DNA from: Syntrophomonadaceae bacterium
GTDB lineage: Bacteria; Bacillota; Dethiobacteria; DTU022
Length of the DNA stretch: 44,200 nucleotides
NCBI GenBank assembly: GCA_003567725.1
Contig: PWYU01000122.1
Span: 1-44,200, forward strand
Reading direction: 5' to 3'
In this document: piece by piece, positions 8,746 through 17,409 of the stretch
Layout of the letters: every line of letters begins with the position of its first letter
Position numbering within the stretch: position 1 is the stretch's first letter
Made by a program: the position numbers and the translations under genes
The notes under the pieces: generated by a model
Databases searched by the model: none
What the model saw: the letters and a program-made list of their open reading frames with translations, nothing else
Told to the model about the DNA's origin: nothing

Positions 8746-9836
8746 GCATGAAAATTTTAATCGGAGGTGGTGGAACCGGCGGTCATATTTACCCTGCCCT
8801 GGCCCTGGCCCGTTATGCTCAAGCGGAACATGGAGCTGTGGATATTCTTTTCGTGGGCAGTGCTGCCGGCCTGGAAAACAAAATTGTTCCCGCTTCCGGT
8901 TTTAACCTGGTCACCATACCGGCCAGCGGATTTAAGCGCAATTTCAGGCAGCTGGGGGTTTTCATAAAAGATTTATGGGGTGGAATCAGGCGTTCTTTGA
9001 AAATTATTAAAGATTATCAACCCAGCGTAATCCTGGGCACGGGGGGTTATGTTGCCGCTCCCCTGGTGCTTTCGGCTTTTTTAAAACGCAGGCCCGTGGT
9101 CCTGCATGAGCAAAATGCCATACCGGGCATGGTTAACCGTTTGTTTGCGCCTTTTGCCGGCAGAGTGTGCCTTTCCTTTGCCGAGACGGCAAAAAAACTG
9201 CCGCCCTTCAGTAAACCGGTTTTTACCGGTAATCCGCGGGCCAGCGAAGTAAGCGCTTTGAACCGAGAGGAGTGCTGTGAGTACTTCGGCTTTGACCCGC
9301 GAGAAAAAATCGTCCTCGTTTACAGCGGAAGCCGGGGCGCCCTTAGAATTAATCAGGTAGTAGCAACATATTTAAAACAAAACCTGCTTCCCGAAAATGT
9401 GAACCTGATTTATGTTACCGGGGAGATCTATTTTGAAGAGGTTAAGGCCGAAATTAAAACGGTTCCGGATCGGGTCCGGCTGTATTCGTATCTGACAGAA
9501 ATGCCTAAAGCTCTGGCGGCTGCTGACCTGGCTGTAACCAGGAGCGGCGCCACAACCCTGGCTGAAATAACTGCCCTGGGGGTTCCGGCTGTGCTGATTC
9601 CGTCACCCAATGTAGTTAAAAACCATCAGTATCACAATGCCCGGATCCTTTCTGATCAGGGAGCAGCGGTTTTAATTGAAGAAGAAACTTTTAACCATAT
9701 GCGGTTGCAAGAAGAAATGAACAGGCTGCTTAATGAGCCGGGGTTACTGGAAAAAATGAGTGAGTCCAGCAAAAAACTGGGTGTTACTGACGCTGCTGAA
9801 AAGCTATACCGCTGCCTGCAGGAGGTGGCTCTATGA
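8742..9836 (+). CDS. murG: Lipid II synthase MurG
   Basis: Peripheral membrane GT-B glycosyltransferase that adds GlcNAc to lipid I. It is 364 residues, with the N-terminal glycine-rich GGGGTGGHIYPALALA loop, HEQNAIPGMVNR in the acceptor domain, and the donor-site block TRSGATTLAEITALG followed by NVVKNHQYHNA. The GTG start overlaps the ftsW stop (GTGA). An ATG at 8748 is an equally good alternative relative to the Shine-Dalgarno AGGGGG (8732-8737). In many Clostridia murC follows; here murB follows directly. Confidence 0.95.
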   Translation: MSMKILIGGGGTGGHIYPALALARYAQAEHGAVDILFVGSAAGLENKIVPASGFNLVTIPASGFKRNFRQLGVFIKDLWGGIRRSLKIIKDYQPSVILGTGGYVAAPLVLSAFLKRRPVVLHEQNAIPGMVNRLFAPFAGRVCLSFAETAKKLPPFSKPVFTGNPRASEVSALNREECCEYFGFDPREKIVLVYSGSRGALRINQVVATYLKQNLLPENVNLIYVTGEIYFEEVKAEIKTVPDRVRLYSYLTEMPKALAAADLAVTRSGATTLAEITALGVPAVLIPSPNVVKNHQYHNARILSDQGAAVLIEEETFNHMRLQEEMNRLLNEPGLLEKMSESSKKLGVTDAAEKLYRCLQEVAL

Positions 9837-10732
9837 ACATCGAGCAGGAATTAGGTTCAAGATTAACTCATGGTCTTAAAAAAGAAGAGCCCATGTCGGG
9901 GCACACTTCCTGGAAAGTGGGAGGCCCAGCTGATTATTTCTTACGGCCGGTGGATTTAAATGAGCTGATAACCATTATCCGGTACAGTGACCAGCATAAG
10001 CTGCCTCTTTATATCCTTGGCAACGGCACAAATGTGCTGGTCCTGGATGGGGGTATCAGGGGGCTGGTCATTCATATCGGCCCAGCTTTCAATTACCTCG
10101 ATGGGGACCATAGCTGCCTGACTGCGGGAGCGGGGACACCCATGTCCACCCTGGCCAAAAATACCGCCGCTTTAGGCTTTACCGGATTGGAATTTGCTAT
10201 CGGCATTCCCGGATCACTGGGTGGAGCCCTGATTATGAATGCCGGGGCTTTCGGGGGATATATTGGCGAAAGAGTCCTGCAGGTTAAAGTGGTCAATTTT
10301 TTGGGGCAGGTTACAACCTTGCAGCGGGAAGAGCTTTATTTCGGCTACCGCGACAGCAATTTGATCGGAAAAGGTATTATTGTTGAAGCCTGCCTGGGAC
10401 TTAACCAGGGCGATAAGGAAAAGATTGCAAAAAAGATGGAGGAGTTATTAGCTCAGCGGCGCAGGCGTCATCCAAATTTACCAAGCGCCGGCAGTGTATT
10501 TAGAAATCCACCCGGGCAGCCGGCCGGAAAAATTATTGAAGAAGCCGGGGCCAAGGGTTTACGTATTGGCGGGGCTGAAATATCAACCCAGCATGCCAAT
10601 TTTATAGTCAATACTGGAGAAGCCACTGCGGCAGATATTGTGCGTTTAATCAAAACTGTGCGTCAGCTGGTCAAAGATAAGTATGACCTTGAACTACAAC
10701 CTGAAATTAGAATTATCGGTGAGGAGAAATAA
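9833..10732 (+). CDS. murB: UDP-N-acetylenolpyruvoylglucosamine reductase MurB
   Basis: FAD- and NADPH-dependent reductase that completes UDP-MurNAc. It is 299 residues. The FAD-binding region includes GNGTNVLV and IGIPGSLGGALIMNAGA. The conserved catalytic serine is S221 in AGSVFRNP, and the GYRDS motif is present. The C-terminal domain ends with STQHANFIVN. An ideal AGGAGGT (9820-9826) precedes the ATG, which overlaps the murG stop (ATGA). Confidence 0.96.
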   Translation: MNIEQELGSRLTHGLKKEEPMSGHTSWKVGGPADYFLRPVDLNELITIIRYSDQHKLPLYILGNGTNVLVLDGGIRGLVIHIGPAFNYLDGDHSCLTAGAGTPMSTLAKNTAALGFTGLEFAIGIPGSLGGALIMNAGAFGGYIGERVLQVKVVNFLGQVTTLQREELYFGYRDSNLIGKGIIVEACLGLNQGDKEKIAKKMEELLAQRRRRHPNLPSAGSVFRNPPGQPAGKIIEEAGAKGLRIGGAEISTQHANFIVNTGEATAADIVRLIKTVRQLVKDKYDLELQPEIRIIGEEK

Positions 10733-10735
10733 CCG

Positions 10736-11542
10736 ATGGAAAGAAAAAGCGATCATCTTACCCTGGTAGACGATAAAAACAGCAGCCACAATGTGCCCGG
10801 CTGGAGGCGATTTTTCCGTTTTCTTTTCAAATTGGCATTTTTAGCCGGTTTTGCCGCACTACTGTGGTACGGTGAAGCTTATTTCCGGGTTTCCAATATC
10901 AAGATTGAAGGAGCCAATGAATTGCAGGCAGACGAAATATTAAAGGCTGGTGAAATCAGTAAAGGCATGAGTATCTTCCTGGTTAGAGAAAACAACCTTG
11001 CCTCTAAAATCTCAAGGCAGCTGCCAAGAACCGGGGAAGTTAGAGTTAGCCGGGAACTACCGGATACTGTAGTGATAAAAATTAATGAAAGGGTGCCGGT
11101 GGGTTATGTCCTGACTGCTGACGGTTTCTGGTTGATCGATAACCAGGGGGTAATTATGGCTTATTCCGAAGAGCCCCGGATGGATTATCCTTTTATTACC
11201 GGGATTGAAGGTTCAAAGGTAATACCGGGATCTCCAATCGATTGCTCTGCAAGAGTTGAGGCTCTGCAAAGTTTTTTTAGGAGCTGGCCAGGAGAGAGCG
11301 GTTTAGAAATAGAGATGCTTGATTTGTATGAGAGTTATAACCTCATTGCTTATACTAAAGACGGCTTAGAAATCTGGTTTGGGGAAGGTGATGCAATGGA
11401 GCAAAAAATTCAACTGATAGAAGAAAGCCTGCCTTATATCGATCCGGAAACAGAAGCCAGGCTTGATGTCAGATCTGGAAAGCGCCTGGTAGTATGTGGC
11501 AGTGCCGTCCTTCATGAAGAAGAAAAGGAGGTGGATCCGTAG
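10736..11542 (+). CDS. ftsQ: Cell division protein FtsQ/DivIB
   Basis: Bitopic division protein of 268 residues. It has a cytoplasmic N-terminus of about 27 residues, one membrane segment (about 28-47), and an extracytoplasmic POTRA domain starting at FRVSNIKIEGANELQADEI. A beta domain follows, with the INERVPVGYV and WLIDNQGVIM stretches typical of the family. It lies three bases after murB, behind GAGGAG. It should scaffold FtsL and DivIC at the septum. No ylxW/ylxX-type genes separate it from ftsA. Confidence 0.92.
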   Translation: MERKSDHLTLVDDKNSSHNVPGWRRFFRFLFKLAFLAGFAALLWYGEAYFRVSNIKIEGANELQADEILKAGEISKGMSIFLVRENNLASKISRQLPRTGEVRVSRELPDTVVIKINERVPVGYVLTADGFWLIDNQGVIMAYSEEPRMDYPFITGIEGSKVIPGSPIDCSARVEALQSFFRSWPGESGLEIEMLDLYESYNLIAYTKDGLEIWFGEGDAMEQKIQLIEESLPYIDPETEARLDVRSGKRLVVCGSAVLHEEEKEVDP

Positions 11543-11625
11543 AATAAAAAAAGGTAATTGTGGAAATGTGTTGAATAATCTTAGTAGTTATTGCGCCATG
11601 CTTGGAAGGGTAAGGGGGTTTAGAT

Positions 11626-12858
11626 GTGAATCGTAAAAACTTTGTTGTGGGAATCGATGTTGGAACAGCTGAGGTAAGGGTTGGGCTCGGCGAACCCCGC
11701 CCCGATGGCACTCTGAATATTGTTGGGTTGGGTCTAAGCCCTTCCGATGGTGTTCGAAAAGGTGTAATTGTTGATCTTGACAAAACCATTGAATCGATTG
11801 CTTCAGCAATTGAAGAAGCGGAAAGAATGGCCGGATTTAAAATTGAATCTGCTTATGTTGCTTTAAAAGGCTTAAACATCGAGCTGATCAATAATCGGGG
11901 AGTAGTGGCTGTTACCTCTGAAGACCGTGAAATTCGAGGAGAAGACCTGGATAGAGTAATGCAGGCGGCCAAAGTTGTGGCCCTTCCTACTGACCGGGAG
12001 ATTGTAGATATTATTCCTCGCGAGTTTATTGTTGACGGTTTTGAGGGCATCAGAGATCCGGTTGGCATGTTGGGTGTAAGGCTTGAGGTAGATGCTCAGG
12101 TGGTAACGAGTTTAATTACCTCTCTGCATAACCTTCTGCGCTGTGTGAACCGGGCTGGTATCAACATTAACGGGCTTGTGCTGCAGGCCCTGGCCAACGC
12201 TGAAGTATCTCTTTCTGCTGACGAAAAAGAGCTGGGCGTTTTCCTGGTTGATATCGGAGGGGGAACCACCGAGGTTGCCTTATTCCAAAATGGAAAACTT
12301 GAGCAGCTTTCGGTTTTACCTATTGGCGGGGATCATATTACTACCGATTTAGCTGCAGGGTTGAGAACTAATCATCAAAAAGCTGAAGAACTAAAGAAAA
12401 AATACGGAAAGGCCATGAGTTCAATGGCCGAAAGTGAGCCTAAAATTGAAATAAAGACTGTAGGCAGCAATGAGCTCAGGCTGGTGTCAGAAAGAGAGCT
12501 CAGCAGTTTTATCGAGCCGAGGATGCAGGAAATTTTTCATATTGTCAGAGAAGAAATGATTAAGATGGGTTGGCAGTACCTACCGCCGGCCGGGATTGTT
12601 TTTCGGGGTGGCGTTTCCTCGATGAACGGCATGTTGGAAATGGCTCGCCTTGTTTTTGAAAGCGATCAGGCCAGGATAGCCGATTTTGATGTAATTGGCA
12701 TAAAAAACCCCATTTATTCAACAGTAGTCGGACTGCTTTACTATGTGCAGCGCCAGCAGCCCAGGATGCATATCCAGGAACGCAGCAAGCCAATCAAAAA
12801 GAAAGGGCCCGGCCTCTGGCAAAGAATCAAGGACTGGTTGACAGATATAGTTGATTAA
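11626..12858 (+). CDS. ftsA: Cell division protein FtsA
   Basis: Actin-like ATPase that tethers FtsZ to the membrane. It is 410 residues with phosphate-binding motifs VGIDVGTAEVRVG near the N-terminus and VDIGGGTTEVALF in the middle, an SHS2 (1C) subdomain between them, and a terminal amphipathic helix (about 395-410, KGPGLWQRIKDWLTDIVD) that looks like the membrane-targeting sequence. The GTG start follows AAGGGGG (11612-11618). It may be the only Z-ring tether encoded in this cluster, because no sepF is seen. Confidence 0.95.
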   Translation: MNRKNFVVGIDVGTAEVRVGLGEPRPDGTLNIVGLGLSPSDGVRKGVIVDLDKTIESIASAIEEAERMAGFKIESAYVALKGLNIELINNRGVVAVTSEDREIRGEDLDRVMQAAKVVALPTDREIVDIIPREFIVDGFEGIRDPVGMLGVRLEVDAQVVTSLITSLHNLLRCVNRAGININGLVLQALANAEVSLSADEKELGVFLVDIGGGTTEVALFQNGKLEQLSVLPIGGDHITTDLAAGLRTNHQKAEELKKKYGKAMSSMAESEPKIEIKTVGSNELRLVSERELSSFIEPRMQEIFHIVREEMIKMGWQYLPPAGIVFRGGVSSMNGMLEMARLVFESDQARIADFDVIGIKNPIYSTVVGLLYYVQRQQPRMHIQERSKPIKKKGPGLWQRIKDWLTDIVD

Positions 12859-12906
12859 AGCAGTTATTGAGAATAGAAAAGCATACCACTTCAGGAGGTG
12901 CTTATA

Positions 12907-14004
12907 ATGATTGAGTTTGATATTGAAATGGAACAATTTGCTTCGATAAAAGTTGTAGGTATTGGTGGAGGAGGAAGCAATGCTGTTAACCGGATGATTG
13001 CTGCCGGTTTGCAGGGTGTTGATTTTTGTGCAGTCAATACTGATGCCCAGGCTTTGTACCTGGCTAATGCCGGGACCAAGCTGCAAATTGGCGATCAGCT
13101 CACCAAAGGACTTGGGGCTGGAGCCAATCCTGAAATTGGCCGTAAAGCTGCTGAAGAAAGTTCTGATGCCATAGAAAGCATGCTGAAAGGCGCTGATATG
13201 GTTTTTATTACTGCCGGAATGGGTGGAGGAACCGGGACCGGTTCTGCACCGGTAATTGCCGAGATTGCTCAAAAACTGGGCCCTCTCACGGTTGGCGTAG
13301 TGACAAAGCCGTTTACCTTTGAAGGCAAAAAGCGCAAGCAGCAAGCTGAGGAAGGTATTGCCTGCCTGAAGGATAAGGTTGATACTCTGATTACCATCCC
13401 CAATGATCGGCTGTTGCAGGTGGTTGAAAAGAAAACCCCAATTATAGAAGCCTTCCGGGTGGCTGATGACGTGCTCAGGCAGGGTGTTCAGGGTATTTCC
13501 GATTTGATCGCCATCCCCGGTCTGATTAACCTCGATTTTGCCGATGTTCGGACTATTATGGCCGAAACTGGCCCGGCCCTGATGGGAGTGGGACAGGGCA
13601 GCGGCGAAAACCGGACCGTGGAAGCATCAAAAGCGGCTACCAACAGTCCCCTGCTGGAAACTTCTATTGAAGGAGCCAGAGGGGTCTTGATTAATGTCAC
13701 CGGCGGACCCGATCTTGGCCTTTACGAAGTCCATGAAGCAGCCGAAATAGTAGCCGGCCATGCTGATCCTGATGCTAATATCATTTTTGGTGCGGTTATC
13801 GATGAAAACTTCAAGGACCATGTGCGTGTTACCGTTATTGCAACCGGTTTTAGCGCTCCTCAAAAAGAGCAGGAGCAGGGCTTCAGGCCCACTCTGGCCG
13901 CAGTTGGGAAAAGTGCCTATGCCCGGGGAGAAAACCTGGATGCACCGGCCTGGTCGCGCTGGCAGCGACACCAGGAACAACAGGATAAGATCGTCAATGA
14001 GTAG
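12907..14004 (+). CDS. ftsZ: Cell division GTPase FtsZ
   Basis: Tubulin-like GTPase forming the Z ring, 365 residues. The N-terminal glycine loop is [13 protein letters not shown], and the T4 signature [10 protein letters not shown] is at 106-115. Polymer-interface and T7-loop regions (NLDFADV) are also present. The linker after the core is short. The conserved C-terminal peptide appears as [10 protein letters not shown] but is followed by about 14 more polar residues instead of ending the protein. The ATG at 12907 follows a consensus AGGAGGTG (12893-12900) with ideal spacing. Confidence 0.97.
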   Translation: MIEFDIEMEQFASIKVVGIGGGGSNAVNRMIAAGLQGVDFCAVNTDAQALYLANAGTKLQIGDQLTKGLGAGANPEIGRKAAEESSDAIESMLKGADMVFITAGMGGGTGTGSAPVIAEIAQKLGPLTVGVVTKPFTFEGKKRKQQAEEGIACLKDKVDTLITIPNDRLLQVVEKKTPIIEAFRVADDVLRQGVQGISDLIAIPGLINLDFADVRTIMAETGPALMGVGQGSGENRTVEASKAATNSPLLETSIEGARGVLINVTGGPDLGLYEVHEAAEIVAGHADPDANIIFGAVIDENFKDHVRVTVIATGFSAPQKEQEQGFRPTLAAVGKSAYARGENLDAPAWSRWQRHQEQQDKIVNE

Positions 14005-14043
14005 AAACTAAATTGATTGAGAACTGAAGTAAAGGCAATTATT

Positions 14044-14081
14044 ACAATCCGGCACTCAGGTCTGGTTGAGTGCCGGATTGT
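14044..14081 (+). terminator. Strong hairpin after ftsZ, probable terminator
   Basis: A perfect 15-base inverted repeat (14044-14058 and 14067-14081) flanks an 8-base loop. It begins 40 bases after the ftsZ stop, at the end of the dcw cluster. The stem is strong, but the following sequence (CTATCCTTCAT) is only weakly T-rich. Intrinsic termination is therefore likely rather than certain; transcript-end stabilisation is an alternative. Confidence 0.65.
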
Positions 14082-14170
14082 CTATCCTTCATACTTAGCT
14101 GAGCCCTTCTTTAAATTCAAAGCCTAGAACTTAAATAACGCCTTGCTGCTTAAAAAAGATCAATTTGCCC

Positions 14171-14199
14171 TTTACACACAATATATTGTGGTCTATAAT
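14171..14199 (+). promoter_or_regulatory. Promoter of the nrdR-nrdD-nrdG operon
   Basis: TTTACA (14171-14176) and a perfect TATAAT (14194-14199) are spaced 17 bases apart. The first NrdR box fills the spacer and the second covers the expected transcription start, so repressor binding would block polymerase. Confidence 0.8.
14176..14191 (+). promoter_or_regulatory. NrdR box 1
   Basis: ACACAATATATTGTGG matches the NrdR box consensus (ACACWATATATWGTGT) with a 14-base perfect palindrome at its core. It lies between the -35 and -10 boxes. Confidence 0.85.
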
Positions 14200-14206
14200 A
14201 GATTAA

Positions 14207-14222
14207 ACGCAATATATTGAGA
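14207..14222 (+). promoter_or_regulatory. NrdR box 2
   Basis: ACGCAATATATTGAGA shares the AATATATT core with box 1. The centres of the two boxes are 31 bases apart, about three helical turns, as in known tandem NrdR sites. It overlaps the expected +1 and lies close upstream of the nrdR ribosome-binding site. Confidence 0.8.
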
Positions 14223-14234
14223 GGTACACCTGTT

Positions 14235-14726
14235 ATGAAATGCCCCTATTGCGGTGAATATGATACCCGGGTTCTGGACTCACGCTCTACGCAGGATGCA
14301 TCTGCCATCAGGCGCCGGCGCCAGTGCAATAGCTGCTCTAACCGCTTTACAACTATGGAAAAAATAGAGGAAGAGCCGCTGGTTGTGATTAAAAGAGATG
14401 GCCGCCGGGAACTGTTTGATGCGGGTAAAATTATTAAGGGGCTGCTTTTAGCCGGGCGAAAACGCAATATCCCGCTTTCTTACTGGGAAGAACTGGTCGA
14501 AAATCTTGAACAGGAGCTGCGCAGCAGCTACATCAAAGAAATTGCTGCCGACAAAATTGGTGATCTAATCCTCAAAAAATTGCGGACTATCGATGAAGTT
14601 GCGTACGTGCGTTTTGCCTCTGTCTTCCGTAAATTCGCTGATGTTGAAGCTTTTAAATCTGAGTTGGAAGATATGCTTCGTGAAAAAGAAGAATTAAAAA
14701 AGCAAGGGAGGCTAAAAAATGAATGA
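14235..14726 (+). CDS. nrdR: Transcriptional repressor NrdR
   Basis: Nucleotide-sensing repressor of ribonucleotide reductase genes, 163 residues. An N-terminal zinc ribbon uses CPYC near residues 3-6 and CNSC near 31-34 (MKCPYCGEYDTRVLDSR at the start). An ATP-cone domain follows (about 47-140, VIKRDGRRELFD). The ATG at 14235 gives the family-standard N-terminus MKCPYCG and lies behind GAGAGGT; an upstream in-frame TTG at 14217 falls inside NrdR box 2. Two NrdR boxes in its own promoter indicate autoregulation together with nrdD and nrdG. Confidence 0.97.
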   Translation: MKCPYCGEYDTRVLDSRSTQDASAIRRRRQCNSCSNRFTTMEKIEEEPLVVIKRDGRRELFDAGKIIKGLLLAGRKRNIPLSYWEELVENLEQELRSSYIKEIAADKIGDLILKKLRTIDEVAYVRFASVFRKFADVEAFKSELEDMLREKEELKKQGRLKNE

Positions 14727-16809
14727 TCGATCAGCACCGGTCACTATGGAAAATAACAGGAATACCGAACAAGTTTTTAAAGAAATTCGCAAGCGTGATG
14801 GCCGGGTAGTTCTCTTTGATCAGGAAAAGATTACAGATGCCATTTTTAAGGCGGCAAAAGCGGTTGGCGGAAGTGACCGGGGGATTGCTGAAAATTTGGC
14901 CAGACAGGTGATCCAGGGCCTGCAAAAGAAAAGTCAAAGTGGCGTCACACCTACCGTGGAAGAGGTGCAGGACGAAGTTGAAATAGTACTTATCGAAAAT
15001 GGCCATGCCCGCACCGCAAAAGCATATATTCTTTACCGGGATCGCCGGACCCGGATCAGGGACGGTAAATCGGAGCTGATGGATGTAGTTAAGGAAATTC
15101 TGGTTGAAACCAGCCGGGAAAACGCCAATGTAAGTAATTCTCCTTCCGCAAAAATGCTGCAAATAGCCATGGCTGCCAGTAAACAGTATTATTTAAGCAA
15201 TCTACTTCCGGAAGAGTTTTCCCGTGCCCATGATGAAGGCAGTTTTCATATCCATGATCTTGATTATTACAGCAAAACGTTAAACTGCCTGCAAATTGAC
15301 CTCTCTCGCCTTCTGCTTGACGGTTTTAATACCGGTTATGGATATATTCGCTCTCCCAAACGTATTGCTTCTGCAGCTGCCCAGGCGGCTATAATATTGC
15401 AAAGCAACCAGAACGATATGTTTGGGGGGCAAAGTTTTCCTCACTTTGACCGTAGTATGGGTGAAGTGATCAGAGAACTAAAGAAGCAGCCCGACTATGA
15501 AGAGATTTATCAGGCCATGGAAGGTTTAATCTATAACTTAAATACCATGCACAGCCGGGCCGGTGCCCAGGTACCCTTTAGCTCGCTTAACTTTGGGACT
15601 GATACAACTAAAGAAGGGCGCCTGGTTTCAAAAGCCGTGCTGGAAGCATTCAAACGAGGCCTGGGGCATGGCGAAAGCCCGATTTTCCCTAACCTGGTTT
15701 TCCGGGTGAAAGAGGGTATTAACTTTAATCCAGGAGATCCAAACCACGATCTTTACCGCCTGGCCCTGGAGGTGGCGGCCCGCCGCATGAATCCTACTTT
15801 TAGCTTTATGGACAGCTCTTTTAACCAGGCTTATGGAGAAGAAGTCTCCTATATGGGCTGCCGAACCAGGGTTATTGCCAACCGTCATGGCCCCGAAGTC
15901 TCGGCAGGCAGAGGTAATATCGCGCCGGTTACTTTAAACCTGCCCCGCATTGCTCTTGAATGTCGCGGCCGCCAGGATTTATTCTTTGTTCAGCTGGACC
16001 GGCTTTTACGCCTTGCTGCCCGTCAGCTTCTGCACCGGTTTGAAGTTCTGGCCCGCCTCAAGGCGCGTGATTTGCCTTTCCTGATGGGTCAAAAGCTTTA
16101 CCTTGATTCAGATCAGCTCGGCCCTGAAGATTCGATCCGGGAAGTTATTAAGCATGGCACGCTGGCCATAGGCTTTATCGGGCTTGCTGAAACTTTGAAC
16201 CTTCTGGCAGGCAGGCATCATGGGGAAGATGAAGAGGCCCTGGAACTGGCTTTAAGGATAATCGAGCATATCAGAAAACGGTCCGACAGTTACGCTGATG
16301 AATTTGATCTGAACTTTGCCGTAGTTGCAACCCCTGCAGAAGGGCTAGCCGGAAGATTTGTAGCCATGGATCGGGAAAAATACGGTTCTATCCCGGGTGT
16401 AACGGATAAAGATTATTATAGCAATTCTTTTCATGTCCCGGTTTATTATGCCATGTCCATGTTTGAAAAAATCCGGGTAGAAGGCCGTTTCCATGGTTAC
16501 TGCAACGCCGGCCATATCACCTATACCGAATTGGAGGCGCCGCCCATTCATAACCTGGAAGCGGTCGATCGGATCATTCGCCGGATGGCTGAATCAGATG
16601 TTGGTTACGGAGGTATCAACTATCCCCTGGACGAATGCCGGATTTGTTCGCACAGCGGTGTTTTCAATGGAGCCTGCCCTCAGTGCGGAAGCCCTGAAAT
16701 CAGGCATATACGGCGTATTACGGGCTATCTATCTACCGATGAACGCTTCAATGAAGCCAAACTAAATGAGCTTAAAGACAGGAGGGTCCATTTTGGCCCC
16801 GAAGGATAA
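14719..16809 (+). CDS. nrdD: Anaerobic (class III) ribonucleoside-triphosphate reductase NrdD
   Basis: Oxygen-sensitive glycyl-radical enzyme that reduces ribonucleoside triphosphates, 696 residues. An N-terminal ATP-cone (EIRKRDGRVVLFDQEKI, about 22-38) gives allosteric control. The catalytic barrel follows. Near the C-terminus a zinc site uses CRIC and CPQC. The glycyl-radical loop reads RRITGYL, a variant of the common RVCGYL form with the glycine kept. The start overlaps the nrdR stop by eight bases behind AAGGGAGG. Its presence points to an anaerobic lifestyle. Confidence 0.96.
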   Translation: MNDRSAPVTMENNRNTEQVFKEIRKRDGRVVLFDQEKITDAIFKAAKAVGGSDRGIAENLARQVIQGLQKKSQSGVTPTVEEVQDEVEIVLIENGHARTAKAYILYRDRRTRIRDGKSELMDVVKEILVETSRENANVSNSPSAKMLQIAMAASKQYYLSNLLPEEFSRAHDEGSFHIHDLDYYSKTLNCLQIDLSRLLLDGFNTGYGYIRSPKRIASAAAQAAIILQSNQNDMFGGQSFPHFDRSMGEVIRELKKQPDYEEIYQAMEGLIYNLNTMHSRAGAQVPFSSLNFGTDTTKEGRLVSKAVLEAFKRGLGHGESPIFPNLVFRVKEGINFNPGDPNHDLYRLALEVAARRMNPTFSFMDSSFNQAYGEEVSYMGCRTRVIANRHGPEVSAGRGNIAPVTLNLPRIALECRGRQDLFFVQLDRLLRLAARQLLHRFEVLARLKARDLPFLMGQKLYLDSDQLGPEDSIREVIKHGTLAIGFIGLAETLNLLAGRHHGEDEEALELALRIIEHIRKRSDSYADEFDLNFAVVATPAEGLAGRFVAMDREKYGSIPGVTDKDYYSNSFHVPVYYAMSMFEKIRVEGRFHGYCNAGHITYTELEAPPIHNLEAVDRIIRRMAESDVGYGGINYPLDECRICSHSGVFNGACPQCGSPEIRHIRRITGYLSTDERFNEAKLNELKDRRVHFGPEG

Positions 16810-17347
16810 TGCCGCTTGCTTAAGGCTGGCCGGCATCCAATATGAAAGTATAGTGGACGGGCCCGGGATTCGTTTGTCGCTTTACGTACAGGGCTGCCCT
16901 CATCATTGCCCCGGCTGTCATAACCCGGAAACACACGATTCTGCCGGTGGCTATGAGGCCAGCCTGGAAGAATTGGAAGCTCTAATTAGACATTATAAGG
17001 CCGGGATTGACGGAGTAACGTTTTCAGGTGGCGAGCCTTTTACCCAGGCTGCCTCCCTGGCTAATTTGGCCGGGAAAGTGCGGGCAGAAGGTTTGAACCT
17101 GGTTTTGTACAGCGGTTTCCTTTTTGAAGAATTGCTTATAAAAAGCACAACGGAAAAGCACACCCGCCGCCTGTTGGAAGCAGGATGGCTTTTAGTGGAC
17201 GGCCCATACCGTTTTGAGGAGCAGGATTTGAACCTTGCTTACCGGGGTTCTAAAAATCAGCGTTTAATCGATTTAAAACCCTCTCTTGATCGAGGAAATC
17301 CGGTAATATGGTCTAATACCGGTTGGAGAGACTGCTCTGCGGTTTAA
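16793..17347 (+). CDS. nrdG: Anaerobic ribonucleotide reductase activating protein NrdG
   Basis: Radical-SAM activase that generates the glycyl radical on NrdD. It is 184 residues from a TTG at 16793. The [4Fe-4S] motif is CX3CX2C at C35, C39 and C42 (GCPHHCPGCH), and the SAM-binding motif VTFSGGEPF is present. AGGAGGG (16780-16786) is 6 bases before this TTG. The upstream ATG at 16766 precedes that Shine-Dalgarno and would add nine atypical residues. It overlaps the nrdD end by 17 bases, so coupling is likely. Confidence 0.95.
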   Translation: MAPKDNAACLRLAGIQYESIVDGPGIRLSLYVQGCPHHCPGCHNPETHDSAGGYEASLEELEALIRHYKAGIDGVTFSGGEPFTQAASLANLAGKVRAEGLNLVLYSGFLFEELLIKSTTEKHTRRLLEAGWLLVDGPYRFEEQDLNLAYRGSKNQRLIDLKPSLDRGNPVIWSNTGWRDCSAV

Positions 17348-17409
17348 AGCTTGAAATGATAATAAAGCAGTTCCGGAAGACCTGTAAATCAACCAGCGGA
17401 GGGTTCCAG

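Noticed and set aside
12718-13344. Long minus-strand ORF opposite ftsA/ftsZ
   Set aside because: It lies wholly over clear ftsA and ftsZ coding sequence and has no ribosome-binding site or recognisable domain.
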